Assembly (NCBI RefSeq): GCF_000379485.1
Contig: NZ_KB902288.1
Location: 225,095 to 289,094 of the forward strand
Length of the DNA: 64,000 bases
Direction: 5' to 3'
Source of the DNA: Wenxinia marina DSM 24838
GTDB taxonomy: Bacteria > Pseudomonadota > Alphaproteobacteria > Rhodobacterales > Rhodobacteraceae
Part shown: positions 1-6,696 of the stretch, piece after piece
How the letters are laid out: every line of letters starts with the position of its first letter
How positions within the stretch are numbered: the first letter of the stretch is position 1
Notes under the pieces: model-generated
What the model saw: only the letters and a program-made list of their open reading frames with translations
Database searches by the model: none
Told to the model about the DNA's origin: nothing
Position numbers and translations under genes: made by a program

Positions 1-440
1 TCGATCTCCACCCAATCCCCGATCCGGTATGGAGCTTCGATGCCCAGAGCGACTCCGGAAAGCGTATCGGCCACGACGTTGCGGATTGCAAATCCGAGCA
101 TGGCCAGGATGAGGCTGGAACCGGTCAGTATTCCGACCAAACCCTGGTCGAACAAGAGAGCGATCGACGCAAAGACAGCCATAAAGAACAGCAGCGCGGT
201 GACCAGGTCACGGAACAGGCGAGGGTAGGGCCGCTTGTGTCGCCTGCGACGATCAGAAACGACGCCAAACAGCCGAGCGCCGAACCACGCTGCTGCGAGA
301 TATCCAAGAACGCCACCGGTCAATCTGGACGAAATGCCGAAACGGCGGGCCAGTTCATCGTCGAACAGGACAAGACACGCGGAGATGATTAGCATCGACG
401 AAGGCCAGAGCAGTCGACGTATACTTTGAGCAGCGGTCAC
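1..440 (-). CDS. Small-conductance mechanosensitive channel (MscS family), 3' end outside the window
   Basis: Reading from 440 downward gives about 146 residues with several hydrophobic segments. They end in a pore-lining helix and the start of the beta domain, with the stretch LGFAIRNVVADTLSGVALGI followed by EAPYRIGDWVEI, the hallmark of MscS channels. These inner-membrane channels relieve turgor during osmotic downshift. The start used here is GTG 440, whose GTGA overlaps the stop of the upstream zinc-ribbon gene and suggests translational coupling. An in-frame ATG at 497 is an alternative, giving 19 more residues and overlapping that gene. The beta and C-terminal domains lie beyond base 1. 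Confidence 0.85.
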   Translation of the reverse strand, partial: MTAAQSIRRLLWPSSMLIISACLVLFDDELARRFGISSRLTGGVLGYLAAAWFGARLFGVVSDRRRRHKRPYPRLFRDLVTALLFFMAVFASIALLFDQGLVGILTGSSLILAMLGFAIRNVVADTLSGVALGIEAPYRIGDWVEI

Positions 441-670
441 GTCGGTCGCCCTGCCAACATCGTTGATGTGCGGTGCCACAGGCACTTCGTGCAGCATGGC
501 GCTTCGCCGCTTGCGCTGCGCTCAATGCTGGCCCCGCATCGCCGACAGGTGATCTTGAAGGATGGTGCGGCGGTCCCGATGCGATGACGACAACTGGCGC
601 AGCGATGAGATGCTGAGCGCGGAAGCGGTTTTGCGCATGATGGACACACAAGAGGCAGAGCTCGTTTCAT
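437..670 (-). CDS. Small double zinc-ribbon protein
   Basis: A 77-residue protein beginning MKRALPLVCPSC. It has four Cys-X2-Cys knuckles (CPSC, CASC, CRRC, CTKC) spread over about 55 residues, as in tandem zinc ribbons that bind two zinc ions. The reading frame extends further upstream to 868, but that part lacks any domain character and the ATG at 670 sits just before the first knuckle. Its stop overlaps the GTG start of the MscS gene by four bases. I know no specific function for it. A role in nucleic-acid or protein binding is only suggested by the fold. It is probably the fourth gene of the minus-strand series starting near 1920. Confidence 0.6.
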   Translation of the reverse strand: MKRALPLVCPSCAKPLPRSASHRCASCRHRIGTAAPSFKITCRRCGASIERSASGEAPCCTKCLWHRTSTMLAGRPT

Positions 671-780
671 ATTCTTGGCTTTCAGGGAAACAATCTGAAG
701 CAGCGGTGGGCACGATTTTTGCCAGTGCCGCGCCAGCAGGGCGCGACAAGTCTTTCCAGCAGGGCTAGATTTTGCCAGGC

Positions 781-1224
781 TTATTGGGCTTGCCCCACTT
801 CTGCCGCCTCGTCCGCAACGACCCGCAGGATGGTCAGGGTCCGCCTTATTCCGGTCCGCGTGTTCCATGGCGGAGACGCACCCGTTGCGAGGCCGAGGAT
901 CGCCGCGCCGATCGGCGTCAGGATCGAGATGCGGCCCCGCGAAATGTCGGCGTCCTCCGGAAAGACCGGTGTCACCGTCTTTTCCGTTCCTGTCGCTTCG
1001 TCCCGGTAGGTGACCGCCCGTCCGATCGAAACCACATCGGAAGGCAGCTTTGCCGCAATCACGATCTGTGCACGCCCCAGCTTCTCCAGCAGGAGGTCAG
1101 CCAGATCCGGATTGCGCATGATCGCGGCCTGAGCCAAGGCCTCAAGCCTATCCACAGCCTCAGCCGCGAGTATGACCCGAGGAGGCCGTCCTGCGCTTCG
1201 GGAAGCATTCTGGTTTTGTGGCAT
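781..1224 (-). CDS. rnk: Nucleoside diphosphate kinase regulator, Rnk (GreA/GreB family)
   Basis: A 147-residue protein with an N-terminal helical segment (residues about 15-50, DRLEALAQAAIMRNPDLADL) and a GreA/GreB-type C-terminal domain. The C-terminal domain contains PSDVVSIGRAVTYRD, SILTPIGAAILGLATG and the terminal ILRVVAD strand. This matches the layout of Escherichia coli Rnk, which binds RNA polymerase but lacks the long Gre coiled coil. The start is ATG 1224, with GGAG six bases upstream. In-frame TTG 1242 and ATG 1236 are possible but have worse sites. It lies 81 bp downstream of the Rnk-like gene at 1306-1773 and is probably co-transcribed with it. Confidence 0.85.
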   Translation of the reverse strand: MPQNQNASRSAGRPPRVILAAEAVDRLEALAQAAIMRNPDLADLLLEKLGRAQIVIAAKLPSDVVSIGRAVTYRDEATGTEKTVTPVFPEDADISRGRISILTPIGAAILGLATGASPPWNTRTGIRRTLTILRVVADEAAEVGQAQ

Positions 1225-1305
1225 GACAGACTCCATTCGCAAGCACGAGGCGCTGCGAACACTGACGGTTGGGGAAGTTCTACCTTCGGATCTAAGAGGG
1301 TGGGT

Positions 1306-1773
1306 TCAGGCGGCATCGTCTGCGCGGGGCGGGTCTACATCCAATATGACGACAGCTGAAATCTCACCGTCGCTCCGGAGCAGAGGCGCCTTTTGGAGCT
1401 TGCGCATGCCGAGAAGGGTCGCTCCAAGAAGGGAGGCGACGAGAACCTGACCCGGAAGAGGGATGGGACTCATGGAAAGGACGCCAGATCGCGCTCCCTC
1501 GCCGGTGATCTTGTAAGTGACATGAGAACCACCCACCACCAGCTCCAGCGGAGTCGGTCGAGGGGCAGGGGCAGAAATACGAAGCTTGTGACGAAGGAGG
1601 CCGTTCAGTAGCGGCGGATTCGGTGCGTGCTTGGTGTCATGCTGACGAAGCAGGCGTTCGATTCCGGCCCGGTCCTCACGGGTCAGGGCGAAGCCGCTGG
1701 CCGGCAACTCTCGTTCGAGAAGCGTTCGAACGTTAATTCCGAACGGCAAACGGGTAATGTTGGCGAAGGTCAT
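1306..1773 (-). CDS. Rnk-like GreA/GreB-fold protein, copy A (preceded by a conserved leader peptide)
   Basis: A 155-residue protein. Its N-terminal half carries EDRAGIERLLRQ and PPLLNGLLRHKL, equivalent to the helical part of Rnk. The C-terminal half has VVGGSHVTYKI, LSMSPIPLPGQVL and VASLLGATLLGMRKLQKAPL, the GreA/GreB C-terminal fold. It is a clear paralogue of the 155-residue product at 19786-20253, with shared NPPLLNGLLRHKL and VASLLGAT-GMRKLQK blocks. The role is inferred to be binding of RNA polymerase secondary channel or similar; this is not shown. The start ATG 1773 has GGGAG at a good distance. The mRNA begins with the leader peptide at 1849-1920 and its attenuator-like hairpins. 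Confidence 0.8.
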   Translation of the reverse strand: MTFANITRLPFGINVRTLLERELPASGFALTREDRAGIERLLRQHDTKHAPNPPLLNGLLRHKLRISAPAPRPTPLELVVGGSHVTYKITGEGARSGVLSMSPIPLPGQVLVASLLGATLLGMRKLQKAPLLRSDGEISAVVILDVDPPRADDAA

Positions 1774-1826
1774 TTCGACACTCCCAGTGCGATAGCCTAA
1801 GTTCTCAGGAAGAGATTTCAGGAAGG

Positions 1827-1879
1827 CCCCGGGTGGTCGGAAACGCGCTTATGCGCAGACCGCCCGGGGACCCGGGCGG
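1827..1879 (-). promoter_or_regulatory. Attenuator-like alternative hairpins, copy A
   Basis: In the minus-strand RNA three segments compete. Arm A (plus 1873-1879) pairs with arm B (1860-1866) in a 7-bp stem with a 6-base loop. Arm B extended (1858-1869) can instead pair with arm C (1827-1838) over 12 positions with one C-A mismatch. An inner GCGC-UUAU-type hairpin (1845-1856) holds the leader-peptide stop codon in its loop. Because A-B overlaps the coding part of the leader peptide, ribosome position should decide which hairpin forms. The same layout recurs at 20282-20360. Confidence 0.7.
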
Positions 1880-1920
1880 TTCAGAAGCAAAAACCGGAAA
1901 AGGTTCTCGTGCATGACCAT
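1849..1920 (-). CDS. Leader peptide A, 23 residues, leaderless
   Basis: ATG 1920 opens a 23-codon frame ending at TAA 1849. The peptide starts MVMHENLFRF and continues LLLNRPGPRAVCA. The copy at 20330-20401 has the same length and 18 of 23 identical residues, including HENLFR and LLLNRP. Synonymous differences (Phe TTC/TTT, Leu TTG/CTT, Ala GCA/GCG) show that the peptide itself is conserved. Only seven bases separate the -10 hexamer from ATG, so the transcript should start at or next to the AUG. It is too short for most gene callers. I do not recognise it from any described leader peptide. Confidence 0.75.
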   Translation of the reverse strand: MVMHENLFRFLLLNRPGPRAVCA

Positions 1921-1927
1921 GGGGGGG

Positions 1928-1955
1928 ATCCTAGCCATCCGGGGTAGGATGTCAA
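1928..1955 (-). promoter_or_regulatory. Sigma-70-type promoter for leader peptide A / rnk operon
   Basis: Read on the minus strand: TTGACA (1955-1950), a 16-bp spacer, TAGGAT (1933-1928), then seven bases and ATG. An identical arrangement (TTGACA, 16 bp, hexamer, 7 bp, ATG) precedes leader peptide B at 20401. That makes a leaderless start in both copies likely. Confidence 0.7.
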
Positions 1956-2024
1956 TCGTCGTAGTCTGACGGACTGGAACGCCTATGAATTCAGGTGCGT
2001 TGGGAAAAAACAGGAGGTGACCCC

Positions 2025-2237
2025 ATGGCGAAATTTTCGATAGGCGACCACGTCAGGTGGAATTCTGAGGCAGGTCACGTGAGCGGGCGGATCGTCAAGA
2101 TCCATGAGTCGGATTTCGATTACAAAGGGCATCGCCGCCGCGCCTCCAATGACGAGCCGCAGTATGAGATCGAGAGCGACAAAACCGAACATATCGCGGC
2201 GCACAAAGAGGATGCGCTGACGAAAACTGATCCTTGA
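2025..2237 (+). CDS. DUF2945 (hypervirulence-associated, Tudor-like) protein
   Basis: A 70-residue protein, MAKFSIGDHVRWNSEAGHVSG and following, with the short beta-barrel pattern of DUF2945: KFSIGDHVRWNSEAG, SGRIVKI, YKGHRRRASNDEPQYEIES and HKEDALTK. The family has no firmly established function. The start ATG 2025 has a near-perfect AGGAGGTGA ribosome site. An upstream in-frame start at 1995 has none. The stop codon overlaps the ATG of the DUF488 gene by one base (TGATG), so the pair is co-translated. It is divergent from the leader A/rnk promoter. Confidence 0.85.
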   Translation: MAKFSIGDHVRWNSEAGHVSGRIVKIHESDFDYKGHRRRASNDEPQYEIESDKTEHIAAHKEDALTKTDP

Positions 2238-2767
2238 TGTCTGGCTTCGCGACTATCGGCCATTCGATCCGGTCGCCGCAGACGGTCATCGACATGCTGC
2301 GGGAGGCCGGGGTCCGGCTACTGGTCGACGTGCGCTCTTTCCCGAAGTCCCGGACCAATCCCGACTTCAACCTCGACAGCTTTTCGCGGCTGCTGGCCGA
2401 TCACCAGCTTGGCTACCGGCACATGCCGGCTCTCGGCGGGCGGCGCCCGAAGCAGCCCGGCGTCGATGACGACCTGAACCGCTTCTGGCGCGTGCGGAGC
2501 TTTCACAACTATGCCGACTACGCCCTCGGCGAGGATTTCCAGCAGGCGCTGGCCGAACTGGAACGGCTCGGGTCGGCGCAGGTCGTCGCGACGATGTGCT
2601 CCGAGGCCGTCTGGTGGCGGTGCCACCGTCGCATCATCACGGATTACCTGCTGTTCCACGGCCACGAGGTGCGGCATCTGATGGCGCCGGGCCGGATCGA
2701 TCCGGCCCGCCCGTCGGAGGGCGCGCACCTGCGCGAGGACGGAACGGTGGTCTATCCCGCGGAGTGA
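2237..2767 (+). CDS. DUF488 family protein
   Basis: A 176-residue protein with the DUF488 hallmarks. The N-terminal segment is FATIGHSIRSPQTVIDMLREAGV, followed by LVDVRSFPKSRTNPDFN, ALGGRRPKQPG and the CSEAVWWRCHRRIITDYLL motif containing Cys and paired His/Arg. The biochemical function of DUF488 is not settled. The start is ATG 2237, overlapping the stop of the DUF2945 gene. The TTG three bases earlier is less likely. Confidence 0.85.
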   Translation: MSGFATIGHSIRSPQTVIDMLREAGVRLLVDVRSFPKSRTNPDFNLDSFSRLLADHQLGYRHMPALGGRRPKQPGVDDDLNRFWRVRSFHNYADYALGEDFQQALAELERLGSAQVVATMCSEAVWWRCHRRIITDYLLFHGHEVRHLMAPGRIDPARPSEGAHLREDGTVVYPAE

Positions 2768-2811
2768 TCCCCGGCGCCGCGCCAGCATGCGGCACCGGGA
2801 CGATGCGGCGG

Positions 2812-4257
2812 TCAGCTTTCGGGCACCTCGATCCCGCGCGCGGCCAGCCAGGCGCGCATCGCGTCGATCTCCAGCTGCTGCTCGGCGATGATGTGCCGCG
2901 ACAGCTCCCGCGTCTCCGGGTCGGTGCCCGCGGCGAGCTGGATGCGGGCCATGTCGATGGCCCCCTGATGGTGCGGGATCATGCCGAGGACGAAGGCGAC
3001 GTCCGGATCGTCGTGCTGCAGCCCCTCCATCATCTCGTCATGCATGCCCGCCATCGACCGCGCATAGGCGTCGGCGACGGCCTCCGCGTCGAAGTCGATG
3101 GGCAGGACCGGCGGCGGGTCCGCGTCGCTCAACAAGGTCTCCAGGACCTGCGGCCCGTGCGGATGCTCCACCGAGTAGGAGTGCGTCGCCCGTCCGTCGG
3201 CCTGCAGCTCGGCCATGGTCCGGGCGTCGCTGCCGTAGAAGACGCCGTGCAGCCCCCAGTAGGCGGTGACGAAGATCGCCAGCGCCCCGGCGAGTCCGAC
3301 CGGCACGCCGATCAGCGCCCGCCGGATCCAGCCCCAGAAGTGCAGCTCGCGCGTGTGGTCGGCCGCGATGACTACGATGATCGCCATGATGAGCGCGTGC
3401 CCGATCAGGTCGACCCGGCCGAACGGCCAGACGGCGGCATTGAAGATGACGAACAGCGCGATCGCCGACAGGCGCCGCACCAGCGGCGTCGCCAGCAGGC
3501 CGAAGCCCATCGTGAACTCCGCCACGCCGGCCATCGGGATAAAGATGTCGCGCGGCAGGCCGAAGGTCAGGAACGGCTTCTCTTCGACCAGCGGATAGAA
3601 CCATTCGGGATAGGCGAACTTCTCGAGGCTCGACCACATCAGGGCGATGGCGACGCCCCAGCGCAGCACCTCGAACCGGTGCCTGCGCCACTCCTCGCGG
3701 TCCGACGCTTCGAGCACCAGGTAGGCCGCCACGGCCACGCCGAGCGCCAGGTAGTCGAGCAGGTGGAACGGGTCGTAGTCCCGCAGCGCCAGCACCCAGA
3801 GGAAGATGATGCCCGCCGCCGACAGCGGCATCGTCCGCCGCGAGACGATGCCCGCCGCGATCAGAAGCTGCAGCCAGCTGACCCATTCCGCCGGGGTCTT
3901 CAGATCCGGCGTGAGGTAGACGCCGCCGACCGAGAAGATGGCGACGAAGAAGCCGGCGATGACGATGCGGACGAAGTCGTCCAGCCGCAGCCAGAGCGGG
4001 TTCGTGATCCGGTCCATCGCGTCGAGGGTCGCGGCCCCGGCGCGGCTCCGCTCGAACAGGCGCGTGGCGAGGAAGAAGACGAGGACCAGCGCGATGCCGG
4101 TCCAGAACCAGGTGTCGGTGAGGGTCCGCTCGATTGGGGCGGGGGCCGCGCCGACGATGTAGGGCGCGAACCACTTTACGTGGGCCGTGGCGGCGGCGGG
4201 CGCGAGGGCGCCCGTCAGCAGGGCGACGGCGCCGAGGTTGCGGGGGACAGGGGACAT
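2812..4257 (-). CDS. Membrane DoxX-like protein fused to a C-terminal DUF305 copper-type domain
   Basis: A 481-residue protein. The N-terminus is a signal or first membrane helix, followed by about ten hydrophobic segments. These include a DoxX/SURF4-like stretch (WSSLEKFAYPEWFYPLVEEKPFL) across roughly residues 60-350. The last about 110 residues form a DUF305 domain with MAGMHDEMMEG, MIPHHQGAIDMARIQ and HIIAEQQLEIDAM. The His/Met-rich pattern is associated with copper handling in this family. The start is ATG 4257 with AAAGAGG upstream, rather than the longer frame to 4332. It is the last gene of the nsrR-DUF6522 transcription unit, so a link to nitrosative or copper stress is likely but inferred. 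Confidence 0.75.
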   Translation of the reverse strand: MSPVPRNLGAVALLTGALAPAAATAHVKWFAPYIVGAAPAPIERTLTDTWFWTGIALVLVFFLATRLFERSRAGAATLDAMDRITNPLWLRLDDFVRIVIAGFFVAIFSVGGVYLTPDLKTPAEWVSWLQLLIAAGIVSRRTMPLSAAGIIFLWVLALRDYDPFHLLDYLALGVAVAAYLVLEASDREEWRRHRFEVLRWGVAIALMWSSLEKFAYPEWFYPLVEEKPFLTFGLPRDIFIPMAGVAEFTMGFGLLATPLVRRLSAIALFVIFNAAVWPFGRVDLIGHALIMAIIVVIAADHTRELHFWGWIRRALIGVPVGLAGALAIFVTAYWGLHGVFYGSDARTMAELQADGRATHSYSVEHPHGPQVLETLLSDADPPPVLPIDFDAEAVADAYARSMAGMHDEMMEGLQHDDPDVAFVLGMIPHHQGAIDMARIQLAAGTDPETRELSRHIIAEQQLEIDAMRAWLAARGIEVPES

Positions 4258-4285
4258 GGCAGGGCCTCTTTCGTGGGTCCGGCGG

Positions 4286-4579
4286 TCAGCGCCCGAGCGA
4301 GGCGAGGTCGATCGGCCCCGCCGCCGGCGCATGTGCCGCGAAGGTGGCGCGGGAGAGGATCGCGCCGGTCTGGTCCACGGTCAGCCGCAGGGCGCGGCCA
4401 CCGCAGAAGAAGGTCAGCCGCCAGCGCCCGGCATCGGCGTCGATGCCGGTCTCGCAGCGGCTGGTGATCGCGCCGGCCCGCAGCCGGGCGGGCACCTCAT
4501 CGGCCGGCAGGCCGAAGGCGGCACCGACGATGGCGGCGTCGACGACGAAGCCATCGGTGGTGAAGGTGACGTCGCCCAT
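4286..4579 (-). CDS. DUF6522-type small protein
   Basis: A 97-residue protein starting MGDVTFTTDGFVVDAAIVGAAF. A core WRLTFFCGGRALRLTVDQTG matches small proteins commonly found beside denitrification regulators (DUF6522, assignment by resemblance). The stretch CETGIDADAGRWRLTF and a lone Cys in FFCGG are visible; no catalytic motif is recognised. It sits 11 bp after the NsrR-type gene and 28 bp before the DoxX-DUF305 gene, so all three are probably one operon. The start is ATG 4579; the longer frame to 4741 is antisense-like, overlapping nsrR. Confidence 0.65.
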   Translation of the reverse strand: MGDVTFTTDGFVVDAAIVGAAFGLPADEVPARLRAGAITSRCETGIDADAGRWRLTFFCGGRALRLTVDQTGAILSRATFAAHAPAAGPIDLASLGR

Positions 4580-4590
4580 GTCCTGTCCTC

Positions 4591-5010
4591 TCAGCTCGCG
4601 GCCAGCAGCGGCGCCGGCAGCGCGATGTCGGCGAGCGTGGACCGGTCCAGCTCCGCCAGGAACGCGGCCTCGGCGCCCCTCAGCCGGCCCTTCAGACGGC
4701 AGACCGGGGTGACGCAGCAGGCGCCGTCCGGCGCGAAGCACTCCACCAGCGCCTGGTCCTGCTCCAGCAGGCGCACCACGTCGCCCAGAACGATCTCCGA
4801 CGCCGGCCGAGCCAGCATCGCGCCGCCGCCGGCGCCGCGACGCGTCGCCACGATGCCGTGCCGGGCGAGCCGCTGGACGATCTTGTTCAGGTGGTTGCGC
4901 GAGACGCCGAACTCGTCCGCGATCTCGGCGGTGGAGAAGGCCCGGTCAGGCGCGCTCGCGAGGCGCATCAGGGCGCGCAATCCGTAGTCGGTGAAGCTGG
5001 TGAGGCGCAT
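4591..5010 (-). CDS. nsrR: Rrf2-family NO-sensing repressor, NsrR-type
   Basis: A 139-residue Rrf2 winged-helix protein: MRLTSFTDYGLRALMRLA, then the recognition helix in FGVSRNHLNKIVQRLA. The Fe-S loop is ECFAPDGACCVTPVCRLK, with Cys91, Cys98/99 and Cys104, close to the three-Cys spacing of NsrR. NsrR holds a [2Fe-2S] or [4Fe-4S] cluster that NO destroys, releasing the DNA. A strong NsrR-type dyad lies at 5029-5051, between this gene and the divergent truncated haemoglobin. It probably controls both units and itself. Confidence 0.85.
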   Translation of the reverse strand: MRLTSFTDYGLRALMRLASAPDRAFSTAEIADEFGVSRNHLNKIVQRLARHGIVATRRGAGGGAMLARPASEIVLGDVVRLLEQDQALVECFAPDGACCVTPVCRLKGRLRGAEAAFLAELDRSTLADIALPAPLLAAS

Positions 5011-5028
5011 CGCGGCGGCTCCGCCCTG

Positions 5029-5051
5029 AATAAGTATTTACAATGCCTATT
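5029..5051. promoter_or_regulatory. NsrR operator (23-bp AT-rich dyad)
   Basis: A 23-bp dyad, AT-rich in a GC-rich background, in which most positions are symmetric. It fits the published NsrR pattern AAG-N-TG-N-ATTT-N-AAAT-N-CA-N-CTT at most positions. It lies 19 bp before the nsrR start and 48 bp before the haemoglobin start, so one site could serve both promoters. Confidence 0.7.
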
Positions 5052-5098
5052 ACCGCGACTACCCCGGCTTGGCAACAGACAGTCGGGCGATCCCAGCC

Positions 5099-5563
5099 AT
5101 GTCCTCACCGCAATCCTCCCTTCCCCCGATCCGCTCCGCCCGGCCGGCCATGACCGCCGAGGCGATGGCCCGCACCGGTCTGGACGAGGCCGTGCTGACC
5201 GACCTGGTTCACGCCTTCTACGCCAGGGTCCGGACCGATCCGGTGCTGGGCCCGATCTTCGCCGAACGCATCGGCGACTGGGGGTGGCACCTGGAGAGGA
5301 TGGTGGACTTCTGGTCCTCGGTCGCGCTGATGACCGGCCGCTACCACGGCGCGCCGGTGCCGAAGCATGCCGGCCTGCCGGTGACCTGGGCGCACTTCGA
5401 CCGCTGGCTGACCCTGTTCCAGGCCACCGCCGAAGAGGTCTGCACCCCGGAGGGGGCGAAGCATGTGATCGAGCGGGCCGAACGGATCGCCCGCTCCCTC
5501 CACATGGCCAGCCAGGAGGCCATAGGGGCGCGGACGCGGTGCCGGTCCTGCGGTAGAGGGTAG
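5099..5563 (+). CDS. Group III truncated haemoglobin
   Basis: A 154-residue globin: VLTDLVHAFYARVRTDPVLGPIFAERI, then WGWHLERMVDFWSSVALMTGRYHGAP with PVPKHAGLPVTWAHFDRWLTLF. The proximal-His region and the trailing helix FDRWLTLFQATAEE match TrHb3. Group III globins bind NO and O2 and are common near denitrification genes as NO scavengers. The start ATG 5099 lacks a strong ribosome site; a later ATG (MTAEAMARTG) is possible. Expression is probably under NsrR through the dyad at 5029-5051. Confidence 0.85.
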   Translation: MSSPQSSLPPIRSARPAMTAEAMARTGLDEAVLTDLVHAFYARVRTDPVLGPIFAERIGDWGWHLERMVDFWSSVALMTGRYHGAPVPKHAGLPVTWAHFDRWLTLFQATAEEVCTPEGAKHVIERAERIARSLHMASQEAIGARTRCRSCGRG

Positions 5564-5586
5564 CGATTGGCCATAGCGCCTCGCGC

Positions 5587-6276
5587 CTACGGAAGCGGCG
5601 AGACGCCGATCACGACCCCGTGCAGCGCCAGGGCGACCAGCCACAGCGCCAGCCCCGCGACGGCGCGGCGCAGCAGGGGGCCGCCATTCCGTCGCCGCCA
5701 GTCGGGGTCCGCCAGCGGCGCAAGGGACAGGAGCGACGTAGCGGCGAAGAAGGCGCGGGCCTCCCGCTCCGGCAGGGCGGCGCGGGCGCGGGCGTCGAAG
5801 ACGGGGATGAAACCGGCCCCCATCGCGAGGAACAGCCCGAACAGGATCGCGTGCGCCAGATCGCCGTTCGCCAGCAGGTGCGCGCCGGCCCAGAGGGACA
5901 GCGCCCAGAGGAGCGGATGCCGGGTGACCGCGGCGAGGCCCGGGTCGGCCGGATCGAACCGCGCGCCCCGACGGGCGCCCAGCGTGAAGGGCTGCCGGAT
6001 GCCCAGTCCGCAGGCGAGGAGCACCATCGCCAGCGGCATCGCCAGGTTCGGCCCCCAGCGCATCCACGACGTCTGCCACCACAGCACCACCACCGGCGCC
6101 CGCGCCGCCGCGACGACGACCCAGAGCAGAAGCACGATCGAGGTCAGGCCGTAGAGGGTGAAGTAGGCGCGCCGTCCGATCCGCCCGATGGCCGCCGCGC
6201 GCAGGCCGGTGCGGGCGGGCAGGTAGTGGCTCGCGGTGAAGGCGGCGAGGGTGAGCGCGAAGGGCAGCCAGGTCAA
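5587..6276 (-). CDS. nnrU: NnrU family membrane protein
   Basis: A 229-residue protein with about six membrane helices and NnrU hallmarks: AFTASHYLPARTGLR near the N-terminus, YFTLYGLTSIVLLLW, then ADPGLAAVTRHPLLWALSLWAGAHLLANGD and a C-terminal helix. NnrU-like proteins accompany nitrite/NO reduction genes and resemble isoprenylcysteine methyltransferase-type membrane proteins; the exact reaction is unknown. The start chosen is TTG 6276, with AGGAG eight bases upstream. The frame continues upstream to 6639 but into the divergent gene. A TTG-N8-CAA box at 6358-6371 lies in its promoter region. Confidence 0.85.
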   Translation of the reverse strand: MTWLPFALTLAAFTASHYLPARTGLRAAAIGRIGRRAYFTLYGLTSIVLLLWVVVAAARAPVVVLWWQTSWMRWGPNLAMPLAMVLLACGLGIRQPFTLGARRGARFDPADPGLAAVTRHPLLWALSLWAGAHLLANGDLAHAILFGLFLAMGAGFIPVFDARARAALPEREARAFFAATSLLSLAPLADPDWRRRNGGPLLRRAVAGLALWLVALALHGVVIGVSPLP

Positions 6277-6357
6277 TTCTCGGTCTCCTTCCTCCCGCGC
6301 GCGACGGGCGGCGCGGCCCGTCTCCGACGGCTCTACCGCCCCCGACCGAGCCCGTTG

Positions 6358-6371
6358 TTGTGCCAGCGCAA
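6358..6371. promoter_or_regulatory. NnrR/FNR-type box TTGTGCCAGCGCAA
   Basis: TTG-N8-CAA dyad with CGCAA on one side, in the 150-bp divergent region between nnrU (start 6276) and the DUF1858 gene (start 6427). It fits sites bound by NnrR/DNR-type regulators, one of which is encoded at 6697-7392. Confidence 0.6.
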
Positions 6372-6426
6372 AGACCGCGCCCGCTCGCCCCCTCATGCTC
6401 GGATCCAGCGAAAGGAGGGTCAGCAC

Positions 6427-6690
6427 ATGCGGAGCAGGAAGATCGACGATCCCGACCTGTCGCTGGCCGAGATGTTCGACGCCTGGCCCGAGACGGCCGA
6501 CGCGTTCATCCGCAACGGCACCCTGTGCTACGGCTGCCCGATCGCGCCGTTCCACACGGTGATCGACACCTGCGCGGAATACCACCTCGACGAGGCGACC
6601 TTCCGGGCACAGGTGGCAGAGACGGTGGACGAGGCGCACGCGGAGGAGCGGCCGACGGAACGAAGCAGGCGGCCGCGGCTGCGGGCGTGA
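6427..6690 (+). CDS. DUF1858 redox protein (hybrid-cluster-protein-associated type)
   Basis: An 87-residue protein: MRSRKIDDPDLSLAEMFDAW, then ADAFIRNGTLCYGCPIAPFHTVIDTC. The CxxC pair CYGC followed by a distal Cys and the helical layout match DUF1858, the N-terminal domain of the di-iron repair protein ScdA/YtfE and of stand-alone redox disulfide proteins. A role in thiol or metal redox chemistry under NO stress is inferred. The start ATG 6427 has AAAGGAGG eight bases away. It is convergent with the NnrR-type gene, with six bases between stops. Confidence 0.8.
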   Translation: MRSRKIDDPDLSLAEMFDAWPETADAFIRNGTLCYGCPIAPFHTVIDTCAEYHLDEATFRAQVAETVDEAHAEERPTERSRRPRLRA

Positions 6691-6696
6691 GGGCGT

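Noticed and set aside
2596..4467. 623-residue plus-strand ORF opposite the DoxX-DUF305 gene
   Set aside because: Arg/Pro/Asp-rich translation without domains, typical of the antisense frame of a high-GC gene; the minus-strand protein has clear helices and DUF305 motifs.
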